DNA from: Bombyx mori
Taxonomy: Eukaryota > Arthropoda > Insecta > Lepidoptera > Bombycidae
Length of the DNA: 64,000 bases
NCBI RefSeq assembly: GCF_030269925.1
Contig: NC_085125.1
Location: forward strand, 2,138,501 to 2,202,500
Direction of reading: 5' to 3'
Shown: positions 22,601 to 33,062 of the stretch, piece after piece
How positions within the stretch are numbered: position 1 is the first letter of the stretch
Layout: the number at the start of each line of letters is the position of its first letter
Notes under the pieces: generated by a model
What the model was told of the DNA's origin: nothing
Seen by the model: only the letters and a program-made list of their open reading frames with translations
The model's database searches: none
Program-made: the position numbers and the translations under genes

Positions 22601-24162
22601 GTTTTGTTAAAACAATTCTTTCTGATTATTCAATTTAAAACTGGGCAGAGATGAAGCCCAAGATTGTAAAAGTTTTTATTGGAACAAATATAATTAAGTG
22701 TATCAATATTTATTTTATTTATTTATTAAATTGCATCAACAAAGTGATCATCAATACAAAACATTGAACAATTGACAAAAGTTCATAACAGATGTCACCT
22801 CAATTATAGGTACAATTGACAGTTCATTAACTACAAAAATATAAAAAATAAAAAAAGATTTGATTACATTTGATTGATTGCTTAAGATTAATTTATATTT
22901 AATTGGGAAATGATCCGTGACAGATTTTTCCTGTAAGATATTATTACGGTTTTTTTTAATTCGGTCTTTTTATTTGTTTCTGAGATGAGTTGACGCACTC
23001 ACGGCCCATTTTGTGTTAAGAAATTACTAGAACCCATAAACATCAACAACATAAATGCAGCCACCCACCTTGAGACATGAATTTTAAGGTTTTAGTTATA
23101 AAATTGCAATGGTTGCTCCACCCTTGAAAATAGAAACACATTACTGCTTCCACCACCAGTAATTATACAATATATATACTTATATATATATTTTTTAAGA
23201 AATGCTTAATGTAAAATTCACAAGTAGATCACTATTCTGCATACTTTTTTATTGGTTAAATAGGTGAACAATCTCACAGCCCTCCCGGTATGAGCCCATA
23301 GACATATCTATATGAATGCCACCACCCAACTTGAGGTCTAACTCAGTTGTATAACATAATCTTATTTCTGGTCTAAAGTTGTGTTTACTGATCCAAACAC
23401 TGAGATGCCTAGTACACAAAAAGATTGTAACTTAAAAAAGGATATCTCAAGGACAATGGTATTTACAATCTGATGTCTGATCAGATGTCAGATCCTGTAA
23501 GTGCTTAACTGTATTTTATTAATTTAAAGACTTTTTTTCCTCTAAAACAAAACTTGTGTGTGGATTATTAACGAAATAGATATGGTGTGTTAAGTATCTA
23601 ATAATCATAATTTTTATTTTACTTTACAATGTCTATCATGATATTTTTTTTATATTTTATAACTGCACATTTTTTACTCAGACATTTATGTGTACTGTAA
23701 CAAATATAAAATTTCAATAATTTTAAAATATCTTATAGTGTTTGTAGTTCCACATATTTTGACAAAGTGAAAAATCATACTTCCTATCTTTTAATTTGGA
23801 ATAACGATTATGAAATATTCAGTTACAGATGGTTTGTTAGAGCCAGATAAGCTTAATATGAAAATAACACGAGAAGAAGGCAAATAAACGGACGTACCTG
23901 TAGGACTAAAAATACCACGCGAAATTTTGCTTTCATGATGCATTGCAATTTTATAGTATAATGTAAGGAACGATTTATATGACGCAAAAACACAATATTA
24001 TTATAAAAAAATTGTGGGAAAAAAACTTGAAAATACCGAATCAGCCTTCTCAAATTAGTCTTAATGAAAAATTTAAACTTACTCTGGAACATAGCCCGAG
24101 GAATGGCTCGAGCATTTGTGTATAGAGTACGAAAGCTGCACAGTCTCGTATTTATCTTCCAT
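10674..24162 (-). CDS. MKLN1: Muskelin, complete 14-exon gene
   Basis: Kelch-repeat subunit of the CTLH/GID ubiquitin ligase. Exons in transcript order: 24162-24083, 21262-21050, 19993-19792, 19704-19512, 18256-18078, 16927-16807, 16159-15933, 14821-14658, 14087-13949, 13599-13411, 13336-13142, 12658-12419, 11461-11300, 10898-10674. Phases chain without a break and sum to 2529 nt (842 aa plus stop). Residues ~10-165 form the discoidin-like domain (SSGYVPENIIVNQPSDPLSRW, IKFGKYIKALVSDLKKFQVYG, SWGPPYNYTIWYIELHG). ~166-229 is the LisH/CTLH region. ~315-660 are kelch blades (GGHQLVVD, LYLFGGWNGTEDLDDLWSY, RSCHKMVFDP, VFDHQMCIDADTQTIYVFGG, PRFAHQLVYD, YLFGGNPG). The C-terminus ends PPRGDVTDLVAL, as in vertebrate muskelin. 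It is about 100 aa longer than human muskelin, through ~55 aa added before the first blade and ~55 near the C-terminus. The donor after exon 11 (AAG|GTTACT) is weak. Kelch exons are very GC-rich. Identification certain; individual splice sites mostly so. Confidence 0.95.
10932..11169 (+). repeat. Bm1-type SINE in muskelin intron 13
   Basis: Starts GGTAGGACCTCTTGTGAGTC and ends AAGCAATAAAAAAATA. Headless copy, opposite in orientation to the host gene. Confidence 0.85.
12003..12200 (+). repeat. Interspersed repeat family D fragment
   Basis: CTTATACCTTTAAACGAGCA, then an AT-rich stretch, then TCGGAAACGGCTCTAACG. The reverse complement of its first half flanks the Tigger-like insertion at 17282-18045. 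Possibly a Helitron relative; unclassified. Confidence 0.5.
13661..13912 (-). repeat. Bm1-type SINE in muskelin intron 9
   Basis: Headless copy that makes up most of a 349-bp intron (13600-13948). Plus strand runs from TTGCTTAGATGGGAGGACG to CCTACCACCAGTAAAG. Confidence 0.85.
14156..14300 (+). repeat. Non-LTR retrotransposon 3' tail fragment
   Basis: CCCGAGCGCTATGACATTTC, then GGCAGGCAGCAGCTTG and TCACCATCAGGTGGGCCGTA. Same family as 27103-27385, in muskelin intron 8. Confidence 0.75.
15311..15728 (+). repeat. Repeat family A, near full-length copy
   Basis: GAACTTTTTGGCGGGAACGC to TACCAGGTCATAAAATCCC plus an A-run. Slightly longer than the 6007 copy. Muskelin intron 7. Confidence 0.75.
16200..16534 (+). 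mobile_element. Helitron-like fragment
   Basis: Ends in AGCGAAGCGAGGGCGGGTCG then CTAGT, a common lepidopteran Helitron 3' end. Its left ~200 bp (GGAGTTTCTGTTTGTAATAT, CGTACGGCTGGACCGATTTT) recurs in inverted orientation at 18690-18930. Muskelin intron 6. Confidence 0.6.
16535..16787 (+). mobile_element. Non-autonomous Helitron
   Basis: Starts TCTATATATACATATATATA directly after the previous element and ends CAGCGAAGCGGACGGGTACA then GCTAG|T. About 253 bp. A related copy is inverted at 40440-40655. Confidence 0.65.
17340..18000 (-). mobile_element. Tigger/pogo-like DNA transposon, defective
   Basis: Ends are imperfect inverted repeats (CAGTTAAACCTGGATAAGCG at the left; CAGTCAAACCTGCGTAAGTG as the reverse complement of the right end), flanked by TA on both sides. 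CAGT termini with TA duplication fit pogo/Tigger of the Tc1/mariner superfamily. Subterminal repeats of the type CTCGCTTATAGAGG occur at both ends. Only the first ~34 codons of a transposase-like ORF survive. Muskelin intron 5. Confidence 0.8.
17425..17529 (-). pseudogene. Transposase N-terminal HTH remnant
   Basis: A short ORF starts MSKRKINVLSLSDKLKIVN and continues AFESGKSRNEIKR before a stop. This matches the start of the CENP-B/pogo psq-type helix-turn-helix (KR..L.L.DK..I....E.GKS..EI). The DDE catalytic domain is absent. Confidence 0.7.
18690..18930 (-). repeat. Inverted partner of the 16200 Helitron-like repeat
   Basis: Contains AGCCTAAGTTACTCCTTATA, GACAGACAGACAACA and TACAAACAGACACTCCAATT, the reverse complement of 16200-16420. 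Muskelin intron 4. Confidence 0.6.
20026..20292 (-). repeat. tRNA-derived SINE
   Basis: On the minus strand it starts CGGCCGTCTGGTGTAGTGGT (A-box-like) and has GGGTTCGAATCCCGCC (B box and T arm) about 45 bp later. An unrelated body and an (AAAT)n tail at 20026-20045 follow. The acceptor-stem ends do not pair, so it is not a working tRNA gene. Muskelin intron 2. Confidence 0.8.
20585..20862. mobile_element. MITE family E, copy 1
   Basis: About 278 bp with inverted ends: TGAGTCGACTAATATCAAAG at the left, and TGAGTCGTCTATTATCAAAG as the reverse complement of the right. No ORF. A second, near-identical copy is at 34541-34818. Muskelin intron 2. Confidence 0.8.
22967..23162 (-). repeat. Eroded Bm1-type SINE
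   Basis: CGGCCCATTTTGTGTTAAG, then ACCCATAAACATCAACAAC and GCAATGGTTGCTCCACCCTT keep the Bm1 order with many substitutions; an old copy. Confidence 0.7.
23245..23360 (-). repeat. Eroded Bm1-type SINE fragment
   Basis: TTTTATTGGTTAAATAGGTG, CTCACAGCCCTCCCGG and GCCACCACCCAACTTGAGG recall Bm1 with deletions. Confidence 0.55.
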
Positions 24163-26705
24163 ATTTATGTAATTACTGGATGCACACCAGGTACAAATTT
24201 TGTTGTCCTTTTTTTAAAGCAACTAAAAACAATAATCACACAGCACTACGAGTGCTCAACTGACTTTGACACAATGAAGATCATAGATTATACACTTAAT
24301 ATATTCGAGATGAAGATTGTATTTTTTACTGTGATTTTTTCTCAGTTTATGGCCTGGTATCTAGACCTTTAGGTCAAACTGAAGATTGTATTTATTTAAG
24401 GGATTTTATGACCTGGTAACTTAGACCTTAAAGTCATATATTATTTTAATTTATATTTCTTATTTTTATGAAAAATTCTAATATGGAGTGAAATGAAGAA
24501 TGAAGATTGTATGAAATTATCAGTGCGGCCACTCTAAAAAATGGTAATCTACTAAAACTACAAGACGAATGTATATCTAACACATTTGTGGTCACGAAAG
24601 AAATGTATATATTTATGTTTCATTTTAAACTCGATTATAAAAATTGTCATTAAAGCAATTCCCACTAGTCTATCACACTATGGTAACGAAAAGAATGAAA
24701 ATTAAATATGTAGTTACAATCCATTCGATGAAAGGAGGAATATACCCCGAATTTATCCGATATGCCAAAAAACTATTATCCGATATAAATAGTTTTTACA
24801 TGCTAAATTCTGTCGCCGGTACCCACAACTTATTATTTATTCATAGCCTGTACCTCAAAATCTCCCAAAAAAGTAAAAATCTACTAATCCTAGTCACGCT
24901 GCTGCCGAGGTTTTCCCGACTCCACATGACTTTTAATTGTTGCGATTCTGCTCAGAGATGTTGCTCCACAAGCTTAACACTATGCATTCTCACTATTTTT
25001 ATCTTTTGTCAACCATGACGAAAATTCACGATTTTTTCCCACTCAGACCTATATTTCTGATCGTACCTGCATTTCGTTATCTTCACTACACACGCACAAT
25101 AATACAGATATAAATGTAGAACGAAAAAATCCGTGGTCCCCTGTATAAGTACTTATTGCTAGAAATCTTTTTTTAAGTTTCAGTAGGTAATCTAGGTAAT
25201 TCCCCGTGACGTAGAGCATGTAACGTAGATATTAATAATATGTAGCTAAAGCACGATTCGCCGTTTTGTTAGCATTAACCGTTCGAAAGAGACAAAATTA
25301 TACAATTGCGGTAAGCATCAGACAAAGACAAAATTATGTGAACGACATACGATAGAATAGAAATTAGTGTTGCCTGCCCAACTCAAAAATATATCAATAG
25401 TGTGTTTAAAAATGTTAAAAGTTAAAAATATACCAAACATTACCAGAATATGAGAGGATACAAAAAAAAAACGAATTTTACGGAGCCCAAATTATTCCAA
25501 TTTGGTATTGAATATACTAAAAACAGTCACATTGGAAATGATCCTTTACCACCGAAGTGAGCGCTAACACATTTGGAGTTTTGAGATTTATGGCGCGATA
25601 ACGAGACCTTTTGACCATTCACAACGCTTTTCAACGAACCAGTTACAGCGTAGTTAGCTTTTAAACGAGCATAAAGCATAATTTTTTTTAAAAGTGAACA
25701 ATCTTCTTGAAGTGAGACGTATTATTGAAATGCAAATTATTTTTAAATGAATTAATACAGTAAATTATTAAATACAAAAACTGCTTTCCTTCTATCAAGC
25801 ATCATGCGTATATAGCCCGTTTATTTTACACTGTACAAAATTAAATTTTAATATATCAGTTGTAAATATTTTAAATAAATATTTTATTTCTATATCAATT
25901 TAAGGTATAAGCTATGAATTAAATAGTAGAGCTGCAAAATATATCACCGAAAGCAAAAAAAGATATTACGAATATTATAAAAAGATAAGAAGTATATACA
26001 TACATATATATGTCGGAGAAGCCACAATTACTAACACACATCATAGGGGCGAATAGGGTGATCGAGCTAAGAGAAACATTGAGTACGCCAATCACGCCTG
26101 CCGTCTTAGAACAATTTAAGAATCTTCTCATAACGTCAGCAAATGAAAACTAATGACAGTTCTTAGGACGGAGGCACATATTCATACTTCAGTGCGGAGG
26201 CAGTGGAGGCACCGCTCTTCAAGAAGTCTGGTTGGTAAGAGTGATGGCGTCTACGCTTTGTCGTAGCACAAAGTTGGCCGAGTTCCGACGATACCGCAAT
26301 CGTAAGAAATAAATGACGATGAATTAGAAGGTTCTCCGGAAAATTTATGCAATAAAAATCAAAATACAGAAAAATAATACAGTATGGAAAGCATTTTTGT
26401 ACTTAACAACCGAACACATACGCTAGGTAGTATGTAGACTAGTACCAGCAACTAATACTAGTCGCCATAGACTATTCACTCATATAGAAGATTGACCTAT
26501 AATGACCTTAAAGAATATACACTCAATTGACCCACAGTCCACATTGACCATCAAAACGACTACTATTTGGTGATTAACATACTTTTGACATATGTTTTGT
26601 TTTTATTTCTTTTAGCCACTGTTTGTTTGGTTGTTTTTTTTCATTCTTTTAGCACCTCTAATTGTGACACATAAAGTTCGAAACTTATAATTCATATCAT
26701 TAATA
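24163..26705. promoter_or_regulatory. Divergent intergenic region between muskelin and NAXD
   Basis: The start codons of muskelin (24162, minus) and NAXD (26706, plus) face away from each other across 2.5 kb, so both promoters must lie here. I see no convincing TATA box or other core element. A family A repeat fragment is at 24397-24510; the rest is unremarkable AT-rich DNA. Confidence 0.45.
24397..24510 (-). repeat. Repeat family A fragment
   Basis: TTAAGGGATTTTATGACCTG, then a degenerate stretch to ATGGAGTGAAATGAAG; the 3' end of the family, inverted. Confidence 0.6.
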
Positions 26706-28431
26706 ATGACTCCAAGTTTCAATATAATTCTTGTTATCTTACAAGTGATTTTGTTTACTTTCCAAATTACTAATGGCAATGAGTGTAAAATGAACTTCCT
26801 TACTTCTAAAGATATTTTAAAGAAATTAACAAGTAATATTGTTCCAACACTCAATGGAAAATCAAAAGGCGATCTTGGTAGAATAGGAATAATAGGAGGG
26901 TCAGTTGAATATACAGGGGCTCCGTACTTCTCAGCCATTGCTGCTTTCAAGGTAAGTTTGATTAATAATAAAAATAAAGATTTTTGGATCTTGCTGTAGG
27001 TTCCATATAAATTTTTTTGTTAGTAAAATAGCTCATTTTTTATTTGAATTGGGTTATTCTGAGTTCTTAGTTAAATGTCACTAAACAAAAAAGAAATGTA
27101 CGTAATGCGGTTATACTACCTGGAGCCACTGCGGTCATCCACAGTGCGTTTCCAGAGATCTTTTTTGCCACGTACCATCCGGCTATGGAATGAGCTCCCC
27201 TCCACGGTGTTTCCCGAGCGCTATGACATGTCCTTCTTCAAACGAGGCTTGTGGAGAGTATTAAGCGGTAGGCAGCGGCTTGGCTCTGCCCCTGGCATTG
27301 CTGAAGTCCACGGGCGACGGTAACCACTCACCATCAGGTATGGAGGCCGTATGCTCGTCTGCCTTCAAGGGCAATAAAAAAAAACTATATTGTCCTTCTG
27401 ATGGTAAGTGGTCACCGTTGGATATCAGAAGTGCCACAGTCAAACCCCTGCCTGCCGATTTGGACTCTCCTCAAACCTCGTTTGTCACAGCGCTCAGAAA
27501 AAAACCGTGGATACTTCATTTCTGAATCTGATGGTGAATAGCAGTTCCAGGTGGTACAGCTGTATTCTGCTCCTGTGCGACGATGCCATAGTCAAAAAGA
27601 AATTTAGATATTAAGATGCGCATGCTTAAAATCACAAAAAAAATAATAATAATCTAACACTATCATGTAGTACCTAAAGACTTTAATTCACAGGCAGGAG
27701 CGGATATAGTTTACGTAATTACTACTGAAGACGCAGCGCCAGTTATTAAAATTTACAGTCCTGATCTCATAGTCTATCCATTTCTAAACAAAAAGTATGC
27801 ATCGAAAATAAGTTCTCTATTACCTAAAATGGACGCGATCGTTATTGGACCGGGCTTAGGAAGAGAAGATGAAACAATGAAACTAACGTATGACATAATA
27901 GAAAGCTGTAAAGTATTGGAGAAGCCCATAGTCATCGACGCCGATGGCTTATACGCTATTTCAAAAAACATATCCATTATTCAGGATTATCCAAAGGCAG
28001 GCGCCATTTTGACACCGAACGGACGCGAATCGAAGAAGTTGATGGAATCGATAAATTCGAATGGATCTAATTGGTTCAACTATTGGGGGGAAAACGTTTC
28101 GGTTTTAGAAAAAGGCGAAACTGATAAATTTCATTCAAGAGTACCATCGTACAACTGGGCTTCGTCCGAAGGTGGCTCGGAGAGACGCGTTGGTGGTCAA
28201 GGAGACTTCCTATCAGGCTCGCTGGCTACATTTTATCATTGGGCGTTAACAAGCGATGTGTGCCAAGGCGAACAACACGGACAAATTTCACAAAGCTTGG
28301 CGAGCTACGCCGCAGCCCGACTAGTCAGAACTTGTAATTCTCAAGCATTCGAAAAATACGGAAGAAGCATGATGGCTTCTGATATGATTAAAGAAATTCA
28401 TTCGGCATACAAAAAAGTGTTTGAAGATTAG
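26706..28431 (+). CDS. NAXD: ATP-dependent (S)-NAD(P)H-hydrate dehydratase
   Basis: Repairs hydrated NADH/NADPH by ATP-driven dehydration, alongside the NAXE epimerase. Exons are 26706-26951 and 27694-28431. The intron has donor AAG|GTAAGT and acceptor TTCACAG, phase 0, giving 327 aa. Ribokinase-fold features: [21 protein letters not shown] near residue 55, [16 protein letters not shown] at the exon junction, [32 protein letters not shown], and GGQGDFLSG, whose Asp is the likely catalytic base. Length fits the family. The first ~26 residues are hydrophobic ([16 protein letters not shown]), as for a signal peptide or membrane anchor; a downstream Met (about residue 30, [10 protein letters not shown]) could give a cytosolic form. 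I kept the first ATG. The intron carries a non-LTR tail. Confidence 0.95.
27103..27385 (+). repeat. Non-LTR retrotransposon 3' end with ORF C-terminus
   Basis: The best copy of this tail family. It is open for ~65 codons ([45 protein letters not shown]), then has the 3' UTR (CTCACCATCAGG, GTATGCTCGTCTGCC) and GGCAATAAAAAAAAA. The F-LPR-I-LWN-LP pattern is typical of jockey/CR1-side ORF2 C-termini. NAXD intron 1. Confidence 0.85.
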
Positions 28432-28670
28432 TTATTGAGAATAAGGCCGCTACTTTGGATTCTGAATATGGAATTAATTTGTATTTATCTTAAATTTGCC
28501 CTTTTAAAGTTTTTTTTTGTTTTACATCTTTTTCGTGGCCATTCCCTATTGATAATTATATATTAGTTTATAGCCTATGCCAATAAGTGACGACGTGATA
28601 CAAATTGGAGAATATTATTTGATGTTTATGAGACTTTATTTATCAAATCCCTATTTTTGTGAAAGAGTTA

Positions 28671-28676
28671 AATAAA
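28671..28676 (+). terminator. Candidate poly(A) signal for NAXD
   Basis: AATAAA 240 nt after the stop codon, followed ~20 nt later by a GT-rich stretch (TGTAGTGACTGTGATGTGTT). Confidence 0.55.
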
Positions 28677-30077
28677 TAATGTAGTGACTGTGATGTGTTA
28701 TTTTAATTCTTTGACAATACATTTACCTTATATCAATTTAATTTGAAGTCTTTAATTTATTTTAACTTAAGTGAACTTGGAACACTTTGAACTACGGTTC
28801 TGTATCGTATGATAATTGAATGGATTAAAAATATGAAATGCCTACATTTTTAAGACACGGTATAAATATGGCGTGACATAAAAAAGGGTGCGTGTACTTA
28901 TGTACGCGCGTAAGAAGTTATACTTTATTTTTATTAAACTTTTTATTTTTGTTTTATTTAAATTTTAATCAATTTGAAAAAAAAAACGATTAAACAACAT
29001 CCCCAAACACGCATATTGGACATCCCTTTTCTTGACATCGTATAAATTCGTTAATTCTCGGTACGGTTCAGAAAGTTCACCTGCGGCTATACTCAGACTC
29101 TCCAAGTGACGTCGGACGTATTGTAATGAGCGATTTAGTGGGCAATTTCATTCTGTTAATTTTGTATCACGGTACGCGCGCATCGTAAAATTTTACTGTC
29201 ATCGATTTTTCATAACGCGCATAAAGAAGTATAACTTCAAAAACGCAAGCGACGGAAATGAATAATTTTCCGAGAAATTTCAGTATATTATCTATGCCGA
29301 GAAAAGAGAAAAATCCTAAATAGTTGATCTGAGAACACATCGATCTGAGACCGCTTTATCGTGACAGATTCCAATAATCAAATTTACAATATTAAAATAA
29401 ACTTTACAATATGTAATTATGTTACTTTTCTATAGATATTTTTCAAATTGTAATTATACGCTTTGTACAAGACGACAGCTTCCTCAAAGCGTCACTTATC
29501 TCATGTTTGAACCCACATCTTTTTTCTGGTACGCAAGTCATGCGAACAATTGTCTTAATATCCACAATACTAGTAATAGGCACTCGAGAGCTCCTTCATG
29601 AACCAAACTAGAAACGCTAATATGTGAAAATTTTAGTTCTCTTTTTACATGCAGATTGTCACTTAATAACATGGTAATAGTAGTGGTGTACGCTGTAAAT
29701 CTTAGCCTACACTGGCTTGTTTGTCATTAGCGTGAATTATGTAGGAGTTCACAGGGCTCATCTTTAATCACCAAGCAGGTCAAGAGCGAATATTTACGTA
29801 AAAAGATATGAAATACAATTCGAAACAAAGCTGTCGGTCTTTTAATATAAACAACATTGTTATGACAAAAAAATGCATTGTGCTTTAAAATAATTTACGT
29901 ACATATATCCTATCCTATACATCCTGCGTTTTTCCTGCCGCTACCATGTGTTTAAACTTAAAAAAAGGCAATAAACCAAAATAAACCCATTTCAACGACA
30001 TCATCATAGATTATACACTTATTATATTTGAGAGACATCATGACAGTGTTCACATGAGGAAAAAAAAATATTTTGAG
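28677..30077. other. Intergenic, nothing recognised
   Basis: AT-rich DNA between the NAXD 3' end and the first pogo-like element. A short motif (TCATAGATTATACACTTA at ~30004) recurs at ~24285 and, partly, ~31458, suggesting an unclassified old repeat. Confidence 0.4.
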
Positions 30078-30079
30078 TA

Positions 30080-31256
30080 CCGTAAAATGGGGCGATTAGG
30101 GACAAATTCCAACTTTATGACCAATTTTAAGGTAATTGTTGATGTATATAATGCTATATCAGGATCAAAATGATTGAGTCTTGGGGGCATCTTTGTTGTC
30201 TAATTTAAAATTATGCAACTAACATTCCAGTTTAAGCAAAAAATGCAAAAATAGGTGTAATCCCTATTTACCCGAAAATTGCGGTTAATTGGGACGAAAT
30301 GAGAAATTTGCTAGGGTTGGTACTACTTTTATTTTTATATATAGTTTTAATTAATTTATTTATTTAGTTGCACCAACAAAGTGATCATCAATAAAAAAAA
30401 TTGAAAAACTGACAAAAGTACATGGCAGACATCACCTCAATTATAGGTGCAATCGACAGTGCTGATATTTCTATCTGGGTTAAGAGATTAGGTGTGTCGG
30501 TTATTCCATGGATTAATCAGATGAATACCCCTACTCTGAACAAATATTAAATATTTTATTATGTATTACTTAGACATTTTTGTCCACCTTGAGATTTCAT
30601 TGATCTTGTTACATGTCTCTGCAAAATCGACTTACTTATATTAAATTGCTTATCTATTTCAACTAAAGACTTATTCCCAATTTCGCTTCGAATAAACCAA
30701 ATTTTTACCAACAAATTTAAAAAATATTGTTATAACTACATAGACAACCCTACAAACCTGTACCTATTTATACTTAGGTCGTTTCCATTTCACGTATTCT
30801 CATCCCAATTGACCCCTTTTTCGTTGTTATTTATACCTAAGACGTCCCCAATATCCTCAAAAACAACAGATTTTTACATGTATTTTTATTTAATCAAATA
30901 CATTAAAACCAATAACAACTGAGACTTACATTTAATATATATGCTGGTTCAAACACTAAATAACGTTTATAAATCATAGTCGTCTTCTATTATTTTCAAA
31001 TAAATAAAAGAGAGCAAAGTTTCTAGCACTAAAATAATTACCATCACAGGAAGTTAATTTGAAACGCGATTTTTTATAAGTTAGCAGCTATTATCATGCA
31101 TATTCAGAGTTGTTTTGTGAACTTTCAACATTCTACTATTAAACTATAAAAAATGGAAGATTTTGCAACGAATATAAAACTTATATTGAGCGTCGAAAGA
31201 TTTTCCCGGTTTTTTCCCGATTCGCCTCTCAATCCCTAATCGCCCCATTTTACCGG
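30080..31256 (-). mobile_element. Pogo-like DNA transposon, copy 1 (defective)
   Basis: Inverted ends of ~25 bp (CCGTAAAATGGGGCGATTAG at the left; CCGGTAAAATGGGGCGATTA as the reverse complement of the right), flanked by TA duplications (30078-30079, 31257-31258). Minus-strand interior around 30570-30720 reads SEIGNKSLVEIDKQFNISKS then ILQRHVTRSMKSQGGQ, matching a psq/CENP-B-type HTH. No DDE domain. Confidence 0.75.
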
Positions 31257-31484
31257 TATATTAAGTATATATAACCAAATGAAACCAATGAAATAAATTT
31301 AAGTTTCGAATATTTCATAATGATTCATTGATTATTACATGGCACAATTTAAGATCAATTGTCGGAAATTTATCTCGCAAGAATTTACGAACAAAAACCT
31401 CAAAATAAATATCAATAGGTTTAACATTAGGATTTTCGTTGACCTTCCTGTGTGTTCATAGATTATACTCTAATTGAATAGGTA

Positions 31485-31883
31485 CCGTAAAATGGGGCGA
31501 TTAGGGACATATTCCAACTTTATGAGCAATTTTAGGGTAGTTGTTGATGTATATAATGCTATATCAGGATCAAAATGATTGAGTCTTGGGGGCATCTTTG
31601 TTGTCTAATTTAAAATTATGCAACTAGCATTCCAGTTTAAGCAAAAAATGCAAAAATAGGTGTAATCCCTATTTACCCGAAAATTGCGGTTAATTGGGAC
31701 GAAATGAGAAATTTGCTAGGGTTGGCACTACTTTTATTTTTATATATAGTTTTAATTTTTTTATTTATTTAGTTGCACCAAAAAAGTGATGATCAATAAA
31801 AAAATTGAAAAACTGACAAAAGTATATGGCAGACATCACCTCAATTATAGGTGCAATCGACAGTGCAATAACAACAATATATA

Positions 31884-31930
<47 letters not shown>

Positions 31931-32780
31931 GTGGGCTTTCTTAGAAACGGTTTATATTTCTCCGTTCTTGGTAAGTACTTAGGGGCTGATATTTCTATCT
32001 GGGTTAAGAGATTAGGTGTGTCGGTTATTCCATGGATTAATCAGATGAATACCCCCACTCTGAACAGATATTAAATATTTTATTATGTATTACTTAGACA
32101 TTTTTGTCCACCTTGAGATTTCATTGATCTTGTTACATGTCTCTGCAAAATCGACTTACTTATATTAAATTGCTTATCTATTTCAACTAAAGACTTATTC
32201 CCAATTTCGCTTCGATAAACCAGATTTTTACCAACAAATTTAAAAAATATTGTTATAACTACATAGACAACCCTACAAACCTGTACCTATTTATACTTAG
32301 GTCGTTTCCATTTCACGTATTCTCATCTCAATTGACCCCTTTTTCGTTGTTATTTGTACCTAACACGTCCCCAATATCCCCAAAAACAATAGATTTTTAC
32401 ATGTATTTTTATTTAATCAAATACATTAAAACCAATAACAACTGAGACTTACCTTTAATATATATGCTGGTTCAAACACTAAATAACGTTTATAAATCAT
32501 AGTCGTCTTCTATTATTATCAAATAAATAAAAGAGAGCAAAGTTTCTAGCACTAAAATAATTACCACCACAGGAAGTTAATTTGAAACGCGATTTTTTAT
32601 AAGTTAGCAGCTATTATCATGCATATTCAGAGTTGTTTTGTGAACTTTCAACATTCTACTATTAAACTACAAAAAAATTTAAGATTTTGCAACGAATATA
32701 AAACTTATATTGAGCGTCGAAAGATTTTCCCGGTTTTTTCCCGATTCGCCTTTCAATCCCTAATCGCCCCATTTTACCGG
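31485..32780 (-). mobile_element. Pogo-like DNA transposon, copy 2 (defective)
   Basis: Same ends and TA duplications (31483-31484, 32781-32782) and near-identical sequence to copy 1. It is ~120 bp longer because it keeps a segment with a TA microsatellite and CGGTTTATATTTCTCCGTTC that copy 1 lacks. It ends 282 bp upstream of the FAM91A1 start codon. The HTH-like reading frame shows a 1-nt difference from copy 1 in the run corresponding to CTTCGATAAACC. Confidence 0.75.
31877..31930. repeat. (TA)n microsatellite
   Basis: An almost pure TA run of about 50 bp inside pogo-like copy 2. Confidence 0.9.
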
Positions 32781-33062
32781 TATTTGTTCTGTGGTCCTGG
32801 ATTCAACTTTTATCATCATGGAATTCAAATTTATGGGTTTTTTAATGGTTTTATGTTCTACTCAATCTCATTCACATTTGTTTTGACAATTTTGACATAG
32901 TTTTTTAAAGGTGATCACAAAGAGTAAATAAGAGTATCTACATACCTAACAATAACAGCGATAGATAATACAATTTCCCTGCGCTGATTAGCTACAATAT
33001 TTTTTGTCAAGGCCGATAATAGTTCTAAACAGTGAGTGATGATATAATAATAAATACTGAAA

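Larger units (their letters stand above)
21263..24082 (-). other. Muskelin intron 1 (2.8 kb)
   Basis: Donor AGA|GTAAGT (at 24082-24077) and acceptor CTTTTTCAG (ending at 21263) bound it. AT-rich. A block at 22720-22850 shares ~100 bp (CAACAAAGTGATCATCAATA) with the interior of the pogo-like elements at 30080 and 31485. Two eroded Bm1 copies lie at 22967 and 23245. Confidence 0.6.

Noticed and set aside
24644..25018. 124-codon plus-strand ORF in the muskelin-NAXD gap
   Set aside because: No recognisable domain, no splice context and composition like the surrounding AT-rich DNA; probably chance.
30078..31258. piggyBac-type element
   Set aside because: The flanking duplication is TA, not TTAA, and the HTH-like fragment points to pogo.
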